In this document: one piece after another, positions 37,770 through 47,600 of the stretch
Layout of the letters: every line of letters begins with the position of its first letter
How positions within the stretch are numbered: position 1 is the first letter of the stretch
Source: Mucilaginibacter arboris
GTDB lineage: Bacteria > Bacteroidota > Bacteroidia > Sphingobacteriales > Sphingobacteriaceae
Reading direction: 5' to 3'
NCBI RefSeq assembly: GCF_009754915.1
Contig: NZ_WPIK01000010.1
Coordinates: 109,007 to 173,006, forward strand
Length of the DNA stretch: 64,000 nucleotides
Position numbers and translations under genes: made by a program
Notes under the pieces: generated by a model
What the model was told of the DNA's origin: nothing
Seen by the model: only the letters and a program-made list of their open reading frames with translations
The model's database searches: none

Positions 37770-37997
37770 ATGACCGTTTCGCAACTGATACAAAAACTAC
37801 AGACACTCCCACAAGATGCCTTAGTAATAACAGAAGGCTATGAAGATGGCTATGATACCATTAAAAAAATTTCTTTAATATCAATTGAAGAAAACCCTAA
37901 AAAGGAATGGTATTTAGGTAATTATATAGATGGTGAAGGCGCTAAGGCAACGCAAGCCGTATTTCTAAATGCTGAAACGAAAGCAGGTTCTTATTAG
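37770..37997 (+). CDS. Small conserved hypothetical protein, phage-like
   Basis: Protein of 75 aa beginning 'MTVSQLIQKLQTLPQDALVI', a start I associate with short proteins common on phages and mobile DNA; the next segment is 'EGYEDGYDTIKKI'. No signal peptide, membrane helix or catalytic motif. It follows the two tRNA-like sequences and lies between the 191-bp direct repeats, so it may be the remnant of a small mobile insertion. Confidence 0.65.
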   Translation: MTVSQLIQKLQTLPQDALVITEGYEDGYDTIKKISLISIEENPKKEWYLGNYIDGEGAKATQAVFLNAETKAGSY

Positions 37998-38023
37998 TAG
38001 CGGCTTGCAGGTTTGCTAAAGAA

Positions 38024-38042
38024 CACACCCCTCTCAAGAGGG
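38024..38042. repeat. CCCCTCTC hairpin
   Basis: CCCCTCTC-AA-GAGGGG small hairpin, the same family as 14478-14496 and 43224-43240. Confidence 0.5.
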
Positions 38043-38132
38043 GAAGTAGGACGGCCATCGTTCTGACGGCATATTATAATTTGAAAGAAGATCCCTCCCT
38101 GCGGTTCGGGATGACAGTGCGGCACACCAAAA

Positions 38133-38152
38133 ACAACCGGTAAAAGAAGCAT
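38133..38152 (-). repeat. ATGCTTCTTTTA repeat, minus copy
   Basis: Exact core at 38141-38152, just before the right-hand composite array; tail CCGGTTGT. Confidence 0.83.
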
Positions 38153-38159
38153 TCAACAG

Positions 38160-38725
38160 TAAAGCTTAACCGAAAGAAAGGGAAATTGCAAGGTAGCCAC
38201 GCAGGAGCGAGGGGCTGAATGCCGCCCGGAGGCGATCCGGCATTCTTGATTTTTTGGTTCTTTTGTATCAAGACAAAAGAACGTAACAGCAGCAACCGTA
38301 GGTTTGCTTAATGAAGCGATGCTTCTTTTATAGCTTAATTATTTGTATCCAATCGGGCTTTCGCCCGCTTAATATATATTTTTTAAGCAAACCTTCGCTT
38401 GCTTGCAATACGTTCTTTTTGCTTGACCAAAAAGAACCAAAAAGTCAAGACAAACCCGAACCCTCCGGGCGTTTTGTCAGGCCTTTCCGCGCCAGGGCGA
38501 CGACCGGCTGCTTCGGTATTGATCAAGTATATTGAACTTGCAAGGTAGCCACCCAGGAGCGAGGGGCTGAATGCCGCCCGGAGGCGATCCGGCATTCTTG
38601 AATTTTTGGTTCTTTTTGTTCAAGCAAAAAGAACATAAAGCCAGCAACCGTAAGGTTTGCTAAAAAAAATCGTACTTCTTTTATAACATAAATTATTGTA
38701 TTCAATCGGGCTTTCGCCCTCTACT
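38160..38725 (+). repeat. Composite interspersed repeat array, right copy 1
   Basis: Same blocks as 28323-29080 but in the opposite orientation: AAGGTAGCCACGCAGGAGCG, ATGCCGCCCGGAGGCGATCC, a hairpin with TTCTTTTTG/CAAAAAGAA arms, then 'AATCGGGCTTTCGCCC'. Two units. The exact repeat core at 38319-38330 and a one-mismatch copy at 38673-38683 sit at equivalent positions in each unit. Confidence 0.75.
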
Positions 38726-38727
38726 GT

Positions 38728-38918
38728 TCGGGATTTGTAATCCCGTCCTTTGGGCTTAGGATCTATGATCCTGTTTAACAAACAAAGATGCTTTTAACCA
38801 GTCAGGATTTGGATATTTCAACCCATTTAGAAGTTAAGGTTTGTGTTTAATGATGGATAATAAAAGGATTGGAAATCCTTAGTTCAGAGGACGGGATTGC
38901 AAATCCCGACCAGTAAGA
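38728..38918 (+). repeat. 191-bp hairpin-rich element, copy 2
   Basis: Direct repeat of 37305-37495, same length and orientation, with all four hairpins intact. Substitutions are in loops or the centre, so stem pairing appears preserved. Confidence 0.85.
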
Positions 38919-38970
38919 AACCGATAATCTTCGATGAAAGTAAAAAAGTTAACATTTTGTGGAATAATTC

Positions 38971-39004
38971 TTTTGCAGGATTCAATCCAATAATCTTATA
39001 TTTA
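38971..39004 (+). promoter_or_regulatory. Candidate Bacteroidota promoter
   Basis: TTTTG (38971-38975), a 21-bp spacer and TATATTTA (38997-39004), matching the -33 TTTG / -7 TAnnTTTG layout apart from the final base. It lies 35 bp before the start at 39040. Confidence 0.45.
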
Positions 39005-39039
39005 GATGTTCTGCTTTTCATCAACTAATTCCTTATGTT

Positions 39040-39612
39040 ATGGATGCTAACCCTTACCTAAACCAAAAATTTATCGAATTCCCGTTAAGTAAATTCAAAC
39101 TGACCTTGATATTACTGGGCGCACTATGCTTTGTAGGAACAGGGATCTGGTTAGTTAGCAAAGCCTTGAAAGCGGTTCCTACATTCCCCATCAACCGGAT
39201 GTTTTTATTAATGATAGGCTTTGCTTCGATCCTGTTCTTTGGCATCTGCACCGTAGCTATACTACTTAAGCTGTTTCAAAAGATCCCGGGGATCATTATT
39301 GATGCGAATGGCATTACGGACCACTCCAGCGGGATTTCTTCAGGGTTGATTAAATGGGACGACATTACCCATATAGATATAGTAGAAGTAAGCCGGCAGA
39401 AACTGATCATGCTTTATGTGGTTAACCCCGACGAGTACATCCAACGGCATAGTAATTTCTTAAAGCGGAAGGCTTCCTTATTTAACTACCAGCGCTATGG
39501 CACGCCCCTGGGCATCACCACCAATGATTTAAAATGTACGACGCAAAAACTGCATGATGTATTAAAAAGTAACTGGGAACAGCATCATAGCCTGGTTTTC
39601 GATGCCGTGTAA
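39040..39612 (+). CDS. STM3941-family membrane protein
   Basis: Protein of 190 aa with two N-terminal membrane helices (about 22-44 'LTLILLGALCFVGTGIWLV' and 53-77) and a cytoplasmic PH-like domain: 'GIIIDANGITDHSSG', 'GLIKWDDITHIDIVEV'. The body matches the STM3941 family often seen in Bacteroidota; its function is unknown. It lies between two repeat arrays with its own candidate promoter, as an isolated gene. Confidence 0.78.
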   Translation: MDANPYLNQKFIEFPLSKFKLTLILLGALCFVGTGIWLVSKALKAVPTFPINRMFLLMIGFASILFFGICTVAILLKLFQKIPGIIIDANGITDHSSGISSGLIKWDDITHIDIVEVSRQKLIMLYVVNPDEYIQRHSNFLKRKASLFNYQRYGTPLGITTNDLKCTTQKLHDVLKSNWEQHHSLVFDAV

Positions 39613-39689
39613 GAGGATTAATGAATTGCCGCTGTTTTTATCAAGATGATAGTGCAGGGGAAAGGCTATTGCCCGGTGGAAGTGATAAA

Positions 39690-40690
39690 TGCAGCCCGGA
39701 AGCGATCCTGCTTGCTTGCAATATGTTCTTTTTGCTTGACCAAAAAGAACCAACAAAATCAAGACAAACCCGATCCCTCCGGGCGTTTTGTCGGGCCTTT
39801 CCGCGCCACGGTGACGACCGGCTGCTTCGGTATTGATCGAGTTATTGAACTGCAATTACACATGGCGGGCGACGACCAGCTGCTTTGGTATTGACTAACT
39901 TATTGAACTGCAAGGTAGCCACGCAGGAGCGAGGGGTTGAATGCCGCCCGGAGGCGATCCGGCATTCTTGAATTTTTGGTTCTTTTTGTTCAAGCAAAAA
40001 GAACATAAAGCCAGCAACCGCAGGTTTGCTAAATGAAGCGATGCTTCTTTTATAGCTTAATATTTTGTATCTAATCGGGCTTTCGCCCTTCTTTTCGTTC
40101 TTTTTCCTTGATGAAAAAGAACCAACGAAATCAAGACAAACCCGGTCCCTCCGGGCGTTTTGTCAGGCCTTCCCACGCCAGGGCGACGACTGGCTGCTTC
40201 GGTATTGATCGAGTTATTGAACTGCAAGGTAGCCACGCAGGAGCGAGGGCTGAATGCCGCCCGGAGGCGATCCGGCATTCTTGAATTTTTGGTTCTTTTT
40301 GTTCAAGCAAAAAGAACATAACAGCAGCAACCGCAGGTTTGCCAAAAAAATAATGCTTCTTTTATAACATATTATTGTATTCAAACGGGCTTCGCCCTTC
40401 TTTTCGTTCTTTTTCCTTGATGAAAAAGAACCAAAAAATCAAGAACGGACAAATCACCTCCGGGTGTCCGTCCAGCCCTGCGCACCTGGGTGGTTACCTT
40501 GCAAGCCGCTCTGAAAAGTGTAAGAAATGGTGAATTAAAAAGAATTATGTCCGTTGGAAAGGTCATCACCAAGCCGGAAGCCACGCAGGCGGGAGGGGCT
40601 GAATGCCGCGGAGGCGATCCGAAATGCTTGATTTTTGGTCCTTTTATGTCAAGCCAAAAGAACTACTAAGACAAAACCTGTTTATCCAAA
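39690..40690 (+). repeat. Composite interspersed repeat array, right copy 2
   Basis: About three units of the same composite element, same orientation as 38160-38725. Each has the TTCTTTTTG/CAAAAAGAA hairpin, 'GGGCGTTTTGTCAGGCCT' and 'GGAGGCGATCCGGCATTC'. Exact repeat cores at 40041-40052 and 40353-40364 occupy the same place in two units. The last unit is truncated and diverged. No real gene is supported inside. Confidence 0.75.
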
Positions 40691-40806
40691 GAAAAATTCA
40701 GGGCAATCCCTGGACCGCCTCCACCAAAAGAAAAATGTGCATAATAGCGGTACATAGCACAACAGCATTCGCAAATAACAATTTTTGATTTAGCCGTTAA
40801 AAGACC

Positions 40807-41235
40807 ATGAATAAATTAACCCCCTTCCATATTGCCATACCCGTTTACGACCTGGAAGAGGCAAGAAAGTTTTACCGGGAAGTATTGGCATGCAGCGAAG
40901 GACGGAGCGATGAACTTTGGACCGACTTTAATTTGTATGGCCATCAGTTGGTTATCCATTTAAAACCCAGGCCGGCGGGAGAAATAAAAACCCATGTTAG
41001 CCCGGTTGACGGGCATGATGTTCCTGTTCCGCATTATGGTGTAGTGCTGGAGTGGGAGGAATGGCAGGCACTGGAAGCGCGGCTAAGAGCGCAACATATT
41101 CAGTTTATGATTGAACCTGGCATCCGTTTTAAAGGAAAACCCGGAGAGCAGGCAACCATGTTTTTCCTGGACCCTTCGGGGAATGCTTTAGAATTTAAAG
41201 CCTTTAAAGATATGGGCCAATTGTTTGCCAAATAG
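40807..41235 (+). CDS. VOC-family (glyoxalase-like) protein
   Basis: Protein of 142 aa of the glyoxalase/bleomycin-resistance fold. The start '[20 protein letters not shown]' carries the first metal-ligand His; '[16 protein letters not shown]' and '[16 protein letters not shown]' follow, and the end '[20 protein letters not shown]' has the metal-ligand Glu in 'ALEF'. Two betaalphabeta motifs fit a complete single-subunit VOC enzyme. Substrate unknown. Confidence 0.85.
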   Translation: MNKLTPFHIAIPVYDLEEARKFYREVLACSEGRSDELWTDFNLYGHQLVIHLKPRPAGEIKTHVSPVDGHDVPVPHYGVVLEWEEWQALEARLRAQHIQFMIEPGIRFKGKPGEQATMFFLDPSGNALEFKAFKDMGQLFAK

Positions 41236-41307
41236 CGGTCAGCAAGAAAAATTCCGGCTGTTAGTAGTTACAAGTGGTAGAACATTTATGGAATACAAAA
41301 CCACTGT

Positions 41308-42048
41308 TTAGTTAACCGCTTGAAAACGTTTCATTTCCACTGTTTTCCAATCAATCATTTTATAATAGTCCTGCACAGACTGTTCTTTTAAAAACTCTTT
41401 CATCCCGGCGTCGGCATCCGCCAGTGTTTTCCAGTAGATCATCATCAGGCGTTCGCCATCCTCGGCAATACCGGTACGGCGGGTAATATAACCCGTTTGC
41501 CTGCTGATGTAATCGGCATCCACCTGCTGGTCGCGTTTTTCAAAAGTATCGCGCTGCACCTGTTTTTTCTCTTTAAAAGTAGCCAGTTCAATTACATACG
41601 GTTTCACATCTTTTAAAGAATTGCTCTGGTCGTCTTTCACAAAAAAGCGTTTGCGGTCTATCGTTGCCGTGTCAATAATTTTCTGCACACCGTTCCATAG
41701 TGGGTTTTTAATAAAGGCCTGCTGGTCGGCATCGGCATGGGCAGCATTGTCCCATGACAATACCACCAGCCAGTTGCCCTGCTGGTCGATCCCGCTTTCT
41801 TTACTGATGTAACCGGGTTGCTTTTGCGTGTATCTTTGCTGTACAATAGAATCCAGGCGGGTATATTCTGCCTGCTGCACACCTTTTTTGGTCTTGTAAG
41901 TAATAATTTCGATCACGTAATTGGCATAGTTAACCGGTTGTCTTTTGGGCGCTTTCTTAGTTTGCTGGTTATTGGATGACGAATTGCAGCCAGCGGTAAA
42001 CAAAACAACAATGGCCGCCATAAAAATATAAGTAAAGGCTCTTTTCAT
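41308..42048 (-). CDS. Lipoprotein with two dimeric-barrel (ABM-like) domains
   Basis: Lipoprotein of 246 aa. The ATG at 42048 gives 'MKRAFTYIFMAAIVVLFTAG' followed by Cys (lipobox 'TAGC'). Two similar domains follow, about 45-145 and 152-246: 'YVIEIITYKTKKGVQQAEY' / 'YVIELATFKEKKQVQRDTF' and 'NWLVVLSWDNAAHADA' / 'ERLMMIYWKTLADADA', the antibiotic-biosynthesis-monooxygenase-like ferredoxin fold. No haem or metal residues are certain. Convergent with the VOC gene (72 bp apart). Confidence 0.75.
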   Translation of the reverse strand: MKRAFTYIFMAAIVVLFTAGCNSSSNNQQTKKAPKRQPVNYANYVIEIITYKTKKGVQQAEYTRLDSIVQQRYTQKQPGYISKESGIDQQGNWLVVLSWDNAAHADADQQAFIKNPLWNGVQKIIDTATIDRKRFFVKDDQSNSLKDVKPYVIELATFKEKKQVQRDTFEKRDQQVDADYISRQTGYITRRTGIAEDGERLMMIYWKTLADADAGMKEFLKEQSVQDYYKMIDWKTVEMKRFQAVN

Positions 42049-42283
42049 GGATAAAAAAATTTCTGCTTTAAAGCTAATACTATTTTCATCCGACATAATC
42101 ATAAAAACCCCGGCTTATGGTTAATTGAAATTACAATGACTTTTAAGGAGATACAGATCGATTGTTTTTAGCTTGTTGAGGAAAAATGTGCAGGAAAGCA
42201 GAAAGATTATTTCTTGTTATTTTGCCTCATTTCTTTGAACAAATCTATCTCATAATCCTTATTGGTAAAATATAAACAGAAGT

Positions 42284-42306
42284 ATGCTTCTTTTATCCTA
42301 TAAAAA
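42284..42306 (+). repeat. ATGCTTCTTTTA repeat, plus copy
   Basis: Exact core at 42284-42295, tail TCCTATAAAAA, ending 5 bp before the ATG of the MtfA-like gene. Transcripts of that gene would carry it in the leader. Confidence 0.86.
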
Positions 42307-42311
42307 CCGTT

Positions 42312-43091
42312 ATGATATTTTACCTGCTTGCGGCACTTGTCATTATATTCCTGATCGGCTATTTTATCTTCAAAAAGCCATTCATCAAGCATAGTCCAGA
42401 CCTTGGGCAGCAAGAAAAATACCGTTTGTTGCTTGAACAGCACGTACACTTTTATCAGCAGTTAAAACCCGAAGACCAGCAGCGCTTTGTGTTAAAGGTA
42501 GAAGAGTTTTTGCAGAACACGCGCATAGAAGGTGTGGGTTTGGAACTGGAAGACCTGGACTGCGTTTTAATTGCAGCAAGTGCGCTGATCCCGATTTTTG
42601 GTTTTAAAGAATGGAAGTACCCGCAGTTGAGCAATGTTATTTTATACCCCGATACCTTTAACAACGATTTTAAGTTTGAAGGCGGCAATAGGGAAATAGC
42701 AGGCCTGGTAGGCAGCGGGTTTATGAACGGACAAATGATCCTCTCGAGGGCAGCTTTGCGGAAAGGTTTTTCTGCTTCCGCAGGAAAAGAAAATACAGCG
42801 GTCCATGAGTTTGTACACCTTTTAGATAAGGAAGACGGTGCAACGGATGGTTTGCCGGAACATCTTTTGCCTGATGGATTTTCGCGCCCCTGGTTAAAAC
42901 TGGTACATGAAGAGATCAGAAAGATAGAAAACGGAAAATCTGATATTGACCCTTATGCCATGACCAACGAAGCTGAGTTTTTTGCAGTTGCTGCCGAATA
43001 CTTTTTTGAAAAGCCCGAAAAGCTGAAACAAAAACACCCGCAACTGTACGAAATGCTCAGCAGGATATTCATGCAGGAGCCTGCTGATTGA
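42312..43091 (+). CDS. mtfA: MtfA-like zinc metallopeptidase
   Basis: Zinc-dependent peptidase of 259 aa in the MtfA (M90) family. An N-terminal membrane helix (about 2-18, 'FYLLAALVIIFLIGYFIF') is present. The catalytic site is 'NTAVHEFVHLLDKEDG' (HExxH, about 163-178) with the downstream Glu in 'MTNEAEFFAVAAEYFF'. In E. coli MtfA acts with Mlc in the PTS control of glucose uptake; a Bacteroidota member need not do the same. No neighbours suggest a partner. Confidence 0.87.
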   Translation: MIFYLLAALVIIFLIGYFIFKKPFIKHSPDLGQQEKYRLLLEQHVHFYQQLKPEDQQRFVLKVEEFLQNTRIEGVGLELEDLDCVLIAASALIPIFGFKEWKYPQLSNVILYPDTFNNDFKFEGGNREIAGLVGSGFMNGQMILSRAALRKGFSASAGKENTAVHEFVHLLDKEDGATDGLPEHLLPDGFSRPWLKLVHEEIRKIENGKSDIDPYAMTNEAEFFAVAAEYFFEKPEKLKQKHPQLYEMLSRIFMQEPAD

Positions 43092-43139
43092 ACCCGAAAC
43101 TTTATTATTACTGCCTTTGCTGCTGATGCTTGTCTGTGA

Positions 43140-43162
43140 TTTTATGCCGGTAAAAGAAGCAT
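43140..43162 (-). repeat. ATGCTTCTTTTA repeat, minus copy
   Basis: Exact core at 43151-43162, tail CCGGCATAAAA; identical in tail type to the copy at 20691. Confidence 0.86.
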
Positions 43163-43353
43163 GGTTTCAACCTGAACGGGAAGCACCTGGAACGAATAGC
43201 TTGTTTACGAAAGGCACTCGTAAACCTTCTCAAGAGGGGCAATATAACGCCTATCTTTCGGGTTCTAATTTTAGTATTGATAGGATTGAATTTTATTTTA
43301 GTAAGAAACATTGCGGGTCCCTTTATTTAAAGGAGTAAAGGTGATGGCCTTGT

Positions 43354-43376
43354 TTTTTACCCGATAAAAGAAGCAT
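43354..43376 (-). repeat. ATGCTTCTTTTA repeat, minus copy
   Basis: Exact core at 43365-43376, tail TCGGGTAAAAA. Confidence 0.86.
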
Positions 43377-43516
43377 TGCTAAAAACCAACAGCAAAAACT
43401 AAAGCAGGCATTTGTAAAATTTGAACATACAATGATTTTAAAACCAATTACAAGCATTTTCTTCCATAATAAGAAAATATGTTTTTAATTTAGCCTTATT
43501 TCTCACGACTGACTGA

Positions 43517-44653
43517 ATGATATTAATAGTTGATGATAGGCCTGAAAATATAATTGCTCTAAGAAGGATACTCGAAAAACACCAGTTTGAAGTAGATTCT
43601 GCATTATCAGGGGAAGAAGCATTAAAAAAAGTCCTGAAAAATAATTATGATTTGATTATCCTGGATGTGCAAATGCCCGGGTTAGATGGCTTTGAAGTGG
43701 CCGAATCTATTTCCGGTTACAGCAAAACCAAGGACATTCCTATTATTTTTCTCTCTGCCGTAAACGTAAACAAACAGTTTATCAGCAAAGGTTATGCTTC
43801 CGGCGGCCGCGATTATTTGATAAAGCCTTTTGACCCGGACGTATTGGTGCTTAAAGTAAAAACCTTTATTAAACTGTACGAACAAACTTGTGCACTGCAA
43901 AATATGCAGCAGGTCCTGGTAGAAGAAATCGAGTTCAGGAAACAGGCAGAACGAACTAAGGATGAGTTTATTACCATGGCCAGCCACGAACTCAAAACGC
44001 CTTTAACTTCTATTAAAGGGTATATGCAGATGGTAGACCGTTCGGTTGACCGCGACCTGAAAGAAGATGCCAAAAAATACCTGGAGCGTACCCGCCAGCA
44101 GTTAGAAAAGCTGAACATTTTGATCGATGATTTGCTGGACACGTCTAAAATTGCAAGCGGCAAACTTGAATTTAAGAACCGGGTGTACGAGATCGACCCG
44201 ATTATTGATAATGCGGTCGATATTATCCGCCAGACTTTCCCCAGCCATAGCATTATCAAGACCGGAGAGGCAGGCGCAAAAGTTTATGGCGATCAGATCC
44301 GTATTGAACAGGTTATCCTGAACTACTTAACCAACGCCATCAAATACTCGCCGTTTTCAACAGAAATATTGTTCGATGTTTCTTTGTTGTCATGCGATGA
44401 AGTAATGATTAATGTGACCGATTCCGGAATTGGTATCCCGAAAGATAAACAGGAACAGCTTTTTACCAAATTTTACCGGGTAGAAGAATCGTCCAACCGT
44501 TTCCAGGGCCTGGGGATGGGCTTGTATATCTGTGCCGAAATCATCAAAAGGCACCACGGCCGTTACGGGGTTGACAGCGAGCCGGGCAAAGGTTCGTCCT
44601 TTTATTTTACGCTTCCTGTTTATCATAACCAGGAACAAACTTTAAAATCTTAA
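43517..44653 (+). CDS. Receiver-histidine kinase hybrid
   Basis: Soluble protein of 378 aa with receiver first and kinase second. The receiver (1-122) has 'ILIVDDRPENIIAL', the phospho-Asp of 'DLIILDVQMPGLDGF' and Lys in 'DYLIKPFDPD'. HisKA has the His of 'FITMASHELKTPLTSIKGYM' (about 159), HATPase_c has 'LNYLTNAIKYSPF', 'VTDSGIGIPKDKQ' and 'GLGMGLYICAEII'. It lies 15 bp before the giant hybrid kinase, so it can relay phosphate to or from it; the pair forms an operon. Confidence 0.92.
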   Translation: MILIVDDRPENIIALRRILEKHQFEVDSALSGEEALKKVLKNNYDLIILDVQMPGLDGFEVAESISGYSKTKDIPIIFLSAVNVNKQFISKGYASGGRDYLIKPFDPDVLVLKVKTFIKLYEQTCALQNMQQVLVEEIEFRKQAERTKDEFITMASHELKTPLTSIKGYMQMVDRSVDRDLKEDAKKYLERTRQQLEKLNILIDDLLDTSKIASGKLEFKNRVYEIDPIIDNAVDIIRQTFPSHSIIKTGEAGAKVYGDQIRIEQVILNYLTNAIKYSPFSTEILFDVSLLSCDEVMINVTDSGIGIPKDKQEQLFTKFYRVEESSNRFQGLGMGLYICAEIIKRHHGRYGVDSEPGKGSSFYFTLPVYHNQEQTLKS

Positions 44654-44668
44654 CTACTTATCGGTTTT

Positions 44669-47600
44669 ATGAAAACCAAAATTAGCCGCGATTTACAATT
44701 AGGGTTCGGATTGTCCCTGCTGCTTGTCCTGATCAGCTCGATCGCTTCTTATATCAGCATCCGTAACCTTTTAGATAATGCCGAAAAGGTTGATCAAAGT
44801 AATCTTGTTATTTTAAAGCTCGAAAACATTATTTCGACCATGAAAGATGCAGAAACCGGACAAAGAGGTTTTCTGCTTTCGGGTGATGAAATTTTTCTGC
44901 AGCCTTATAATGGCTCCGATCAAAAAGTTTTTAGTGCGATAAAAGAAGTAAGCCGGCTTACAGCCAATGATCGGGATATGCAGCAGCATATCAATCACTT
45001 AAAAAATGTAATTGCAAACAGGTTAAACTCTTTGCAATCATTAATTAATGATAAACGGGCAGGTAAAAGTATCAGTTTAGGGCAACTTAAAAAGGGCAAG
45101 GAAGAAATGGATTTCCTGCGGAGCGAGGTGAGCAAATTGGAAAACCAGGAGCGTAGGATTTTATCAGAATCATCCAGCCTCCAACGTTCGCTAACGGCCC
45201 TTACCCCGCTGATTATTGTTTTCGCTGCCCTGTTGTCTTTACTGGTTTCTTTGATCTATTATTTTAAGCTTCGCGGAAAATACCATGAAAACATAAAACT
45301 TCGCCAGGATTTAGAGCATAAAGATGAAGCAATGGCCAAAAGGCTTAGCCTGGTCCATCAGGTTGCCAATAAAATTTCTAACGGCGATTACCAGATCCGC
45401 GTAAGCGATGATGAACAGGACAGCCTGGGCGGAGTATCGCTTTCTTTAAATAAAATGGCTGAGTCGCTTGCTTACGCTTTCAGTAACCTCGAAGCAAATG
45501 AAAAGCTGCAAAGCGGTATTAGTAACCTCAATGATAAGATGCTGGGCCAGAAAGATTTAAAAACTCTAACTTCACAAATACTCAACTTTCTGGTTCAATA
45601 TACACAAAGTAATGTCGGCGCTTTTTATACCTTGGAAAATGATGTATTGCAGTTGCAAAGCGGTTATGCTTTAGCTGCCGGCCATTTGCAGGAAATTAAG
45701 GTTGGCGAAGGGATAACCGGACAATGTGCAACCAGTAAAAAAATCATTCAGTTAAAAAACATCGATAAAAACAGTATTGCCATTAGTTATGCCAGCGGCG
45801 AAATTAAGCCTGCACATATTGTGGCCGTTCCTGTTTCTTATGAAGGAGCTATTTTTGGCGTGATTGAACTTGCCTCACTGGAAAATTATCCTGATCTCAG
45901 CATCCAATTTTTAGAACGAGTAGTCGAAAACATCGGTATTGCCTTGCATACTGCTAAAAACCATCAGGAATTGCAGTTATTGCTACAGCAAACGCAACAG
46001 CAAGCCGAAGAATTAAGCAAACGGCAGCGCGAACTCGAAAACATGAACAGCGAACTGGAAGCTTACACGCAAAAGTTACAGCAATCTGATGAAGAACTGC
46101 GCGTACAGCAGGAAGAACTGGAACAATCTAACCAGGTACTGGAAGAGCGCAGCCACTTGCTGGAAGAGCGCAACCAGATGATTATAGAGCGCAACCAGGA
46201 AATACAGCGCAAGGCCGAAGAACTGGAAATTACTACACAGTACAAATCGGAGTTTCTGGCCAACATGTCGCACGAACTGCGCACGCCATTAAATTCTATT
46301 TTGTTGCTTTCCAGGTATTTGCATGAAAATGATGAAGGAAACTTATCTGGCGAGCAGGTAGAATCTGCCGAAGTAATTTTAAATTCAGGAAAAGGCTTGC
46401 TTAACCTGATTGACGAAATCCTGGACTTATCGAAGATTGAAGCCGGTAAAATGGACGCGGAGTACGAAAAGATCCCGATTAGTGAAGTAGTTTCTGAGAT
46501 GCAGGCGTTGTTTGCGCCGGTAGCAAAAGAAAAAAAACTAACTTTAAATATGTCGGTTAGTCCTGCTTTACCAGACAGGATCGAAACCGACAAGCCTAAA
46601 TTAGAGCAGATCTTAAAGAACCTGCTTTCAAATGCCCTTAAATTTACCACTAAAGGTGAAGTTAGCCTGAAAATTGAAGCGGAAGGTAATGGTTTTATCC
46701 GTTTTGCTGTTGCCGATAGTGGTATCGGTATTTCTGCTAAGGACCAAGAGCTTATTTTTGAACCTTTCCGCCAGGCAGATGGCTCTACCAGGAGAAATTA
46801 CGGTGGCACAGGTTTAGGCCTTTCCATCAGCCGTAAACTGGCAGAACTGTTGCAGGGAGAAATCCGTGTAATTAGCGAACCAGGCAAAGGAAGCGAGTTT
46901 ATTTTATCTGTTCCAAAAGGAAAACCTGCAGGACTGGAATCTGAAGCAGTAACTTATCCGGCACCGGCAGCTACACAAAAATTGCCGGTAAAAGAAGCAC
47001 CGGCTGGCAGCAACGGACGGGTTAAACATTTATCAACTTTAATTCCTACAGAGATTAAAGACGACCGGGATAAACTGAAAGAAAATGATAAAGTAATCCT
47101 GATTATTGAAGATGATACGGTTTTTGCCAATGCTTTATTAAAGTTTACCCACGAAAAGGGTTACAAAGGCCTGGTTGCCGTACGCGGCGACCAAGGCATA
47201 GAAATGGTACAGCAGTACAAGCCCGACGCTGTTTTGCTGGATATACAATTGCCGGTTAAAGATGGCTGGGAAGTGATGGAAGAGCTGAAAAGTAACCCTT
47301 CTACCAGGCATATCCCGGTGCACATCATGTCATCACTGGAAGTAAAAAAAGAAAGCCTGCTAAAAGGGGCAATTGATTTTATCAATAAACCACTTGCCAT
47401 TGAGCAGATGAAAGGTTTGTTTGAGAAACTGGAGGATGCCATGCGCAGAAGCCCGAAAAAAGTGTTGATTGTGGAAGATAACGAGCAGCATGCCAAAGCG
47501 CTTTCTTATTTTCTGGAATCATTTAGTATCACTTCAGAAATCTCCGGGAACATCAACCGCAGTATTGATACACTACAAAAAAGGGAAGTAGACTGTGTAA

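Larger units (their letters stand above)
43092..43516. other. 425-bp intergenic region
   Basis: No gene is supported. Two minus copies of the window repeat (43140-43162, 43354-43376) and a CCTTCTC...GAGGGG hairpin at about 43224-43240 lie here. A TAATTTAG sequence near 43486 is one mismatch from a -7 box for the next gene. Confidence 0.5.

Noticed and set aside
39562..40319. Several 60-100-aa open frames with sequence like 'LLEQKEPKIQ' or 'RPDKTPGG'
   Set aside because: They lie wholly inside the composite repeat arrays, recur in each unit and in both orientations, and have no start or codon context of real genes.
41236..41307. Terminator or repeat in the 72-bp convergent gap
   Set aside because: No stem longer than a few bases and no repeat core is present.
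46063..46650. 195-aa open frame on the minus strand inside the large hybrid kinase
   Set aside because: It is antisense to the coiled-coil and HisKA region of a clearly real 1201-aa protein. Its Ser/Cys/Leu-rich composition is what antisense reading of Glu/Gln codons produces.
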